A stretch of 6,961 bases of DNA from an uncultured Ruminococcus sp. (GTDB lineage Bacteria; Bacillota; Clostridia; Oscillospirales; CAG-272). This document shows positions 6,435 to 6,961 of the stretch, piece by piece. Positions within the stretch are counted from its first letter, which is position 1, and each line of letters starts with the position of its first letter. A program made the translations under genes and the position numbers. The DNA lies in assembly GCA_902791785.1 (NCBI GenBank), contig CADAXH010000128.1, forward strand, positions 1 through 6,961, written 5' to 3'. Below the pieces are notes generated by a model. The model did not search any database. It saw only the letters and a list, made by a program, of their open reading frames with translations, and was not told where the DNA came from.

Positions 6435-6961
6435 ATGCCTGAAATTTACAAAAAAGACCCTTCAAAAATCAGCGAAAAGAATCCGAGTATTGAATCAAAG
6501 TATTGTGGCAATGAAGAGGATTTCAAAGCGCACAAGGATTATGCCAAGCTTGGCAAGAAAATCACAGACAACGTAAAGACGAAAATCGGTGGAATCAAAT
6601 CCACTTCTCCGGAATACTGGGGTTTGAGAGAAGTTCTGACAGAGGACGAAGTCACTGTCGGCAACAAGATGAAACTCCGCAAATGGTACAAATTTGAAGA
6701 CATTTACAAAATGGTCAAGGACAAATTCAATCCTGTAAGACTTCAGGAAATACTTGACCTCATGTCTGTTCACGGAATAGTTGAATACGATTACGGCGAC
6801 CACTATGACGACAACGGTCCTACAGTCAAGGAATGGACAGAAGAATGGAAGGCAAAAGAGAAGAGATACAGAATTTCTTTCTTTGTTCCAGGCAGTGCCG
6901 AACTCTTCAACTCTTCAGTTGACAGAATAGACAAGAATCCGGCAGTTGCTTCTTTCTTTGA
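6435..6961 (+). CDS. N-terminal part of a probable flavin/iron-sulfur oxidoreductase (runs off right edge)
   Basis: The frame is open from ATG 6435 to the window end, 175 residues plus two bases. The ATG lies one base after the hypB stop, and GGAG at 6423-6426, eight bases upstream within hypB, serves as its ribosome binding site. The visible part has a Lys-rich N-terminus, a segment ITDNVKTKIGGIKSTSPEYW at 43-62, and a region near 74-120 that looks like a winged helix (helices around FEDIYKMVKD and LQEILDLMSVHGIVEYDYG). A further segment contains ISFFVPGSAELFN at 147-159. This layout resembles the leader region of large anaerobic proteins in which it precedes ferredoxin-type 4Fe-4S and FAD/NAD(P)-binding domains. 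That resemblance is from memory, and no cofactor motif lies inside the window. The gene itself is well supported by its start, reading frame and codon use; the function is tentative. Confidence 0.72.
   Translation, partial: MPEIYKKDPSKISEKNPSIESKYCGNEEDFKAHKDYAKLGKKITDNVKTKIGGIKSTSPEYWGLREVLTEDEVTVGNKMKLRKWYKFEDIYKMVKDKFNPVRLQEILDLMSVHGIVEYDYGDHYDDNGPTVKEWTEEWKAKEKRYRISFFVPGSAELFNSSVDRIDKNPAVASFF

Noticed and set aside
5944..6465. 173-codon minus-strand frame opposite hypB
   Set aside because: Antisense to a complete hypB with all its motifs; Ser-rich shadow composition.

Overview
The window reads as a compact chromosomal segment from an anaerobic Firmicute, most likely a Clostridia-class gut or rumen organism. 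The grounds are a pyrophosphate-type phosphofructokinase, a nickel chaperone GTPase next to a probable iron-sulfur/flavin oxidoreductase, strong GGAGG-type ribosome binding sites, near-consensus sigma-A promoters, and moderate G+C with frequent AGA arginine codons (judged by eye). The genus cannot be fixed from the sequence alone.

Layout. Positions 1-2406 are a minus-strand operon: a small unrecognised membrane protein (1837-2406), radA (414-1814), and the start of a PPi-type phosphofructokinase gene that runs off the left edge (1-420). The genes are 22 bp apart and then overlap by 7 bp, and one near-consensus promoter (2439-2467) precedes them. A back-to-back promoter (2501-2529) drives a plus-strand cluster: a Xer-type tyrosine recombinase (2563-3594), a membrane sensor with an HD-GYP phosphodiesterase domain whose reading frame is broken (3642-4927), and a SAM-dependent methyltransferase (4937-5650). 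This cluster ends at a 12-bp stem terminator (5658-5695). A second plus-strand unit starts just after it: hypB (5765-6433) and, one base later, the N-terminal 175 residues of a protein that resembles winged-helix-led flavin/iron-sulfur oxidoreductases (6435 to the right edge).

How the genes fit together. The left operon couples DNA recombination and repair (RadA) to a glycolytic enzyme, with no obvious shared pathway. The middle cluster contains a host-like Xer recombinase, a probable cyclic-di-GMP-degrading sensor and a methyltransferase of unknown substrate; co-transcription is inferred from spacing only. The right unit pairs a nickel-handling GTPase with a probable redox enzyme, which suggests anaerobic hydrogen or electron metabolism, but no hydrogenase structural gene is visible.

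No stretch longer than 300 bases lacks a gene; the largest gaps are 2407-2562 (two divergent promoters) and 5651-5764 (terminator plus candidate promoter). I found no tRNA or rRNA gene, CRISPR array, insertion sequence or att-like repeats. Most of the window is ordinary core gene content. The points most worth a second look are the broken HD-GYP sensor and the hypB-oxidoreductase pair.
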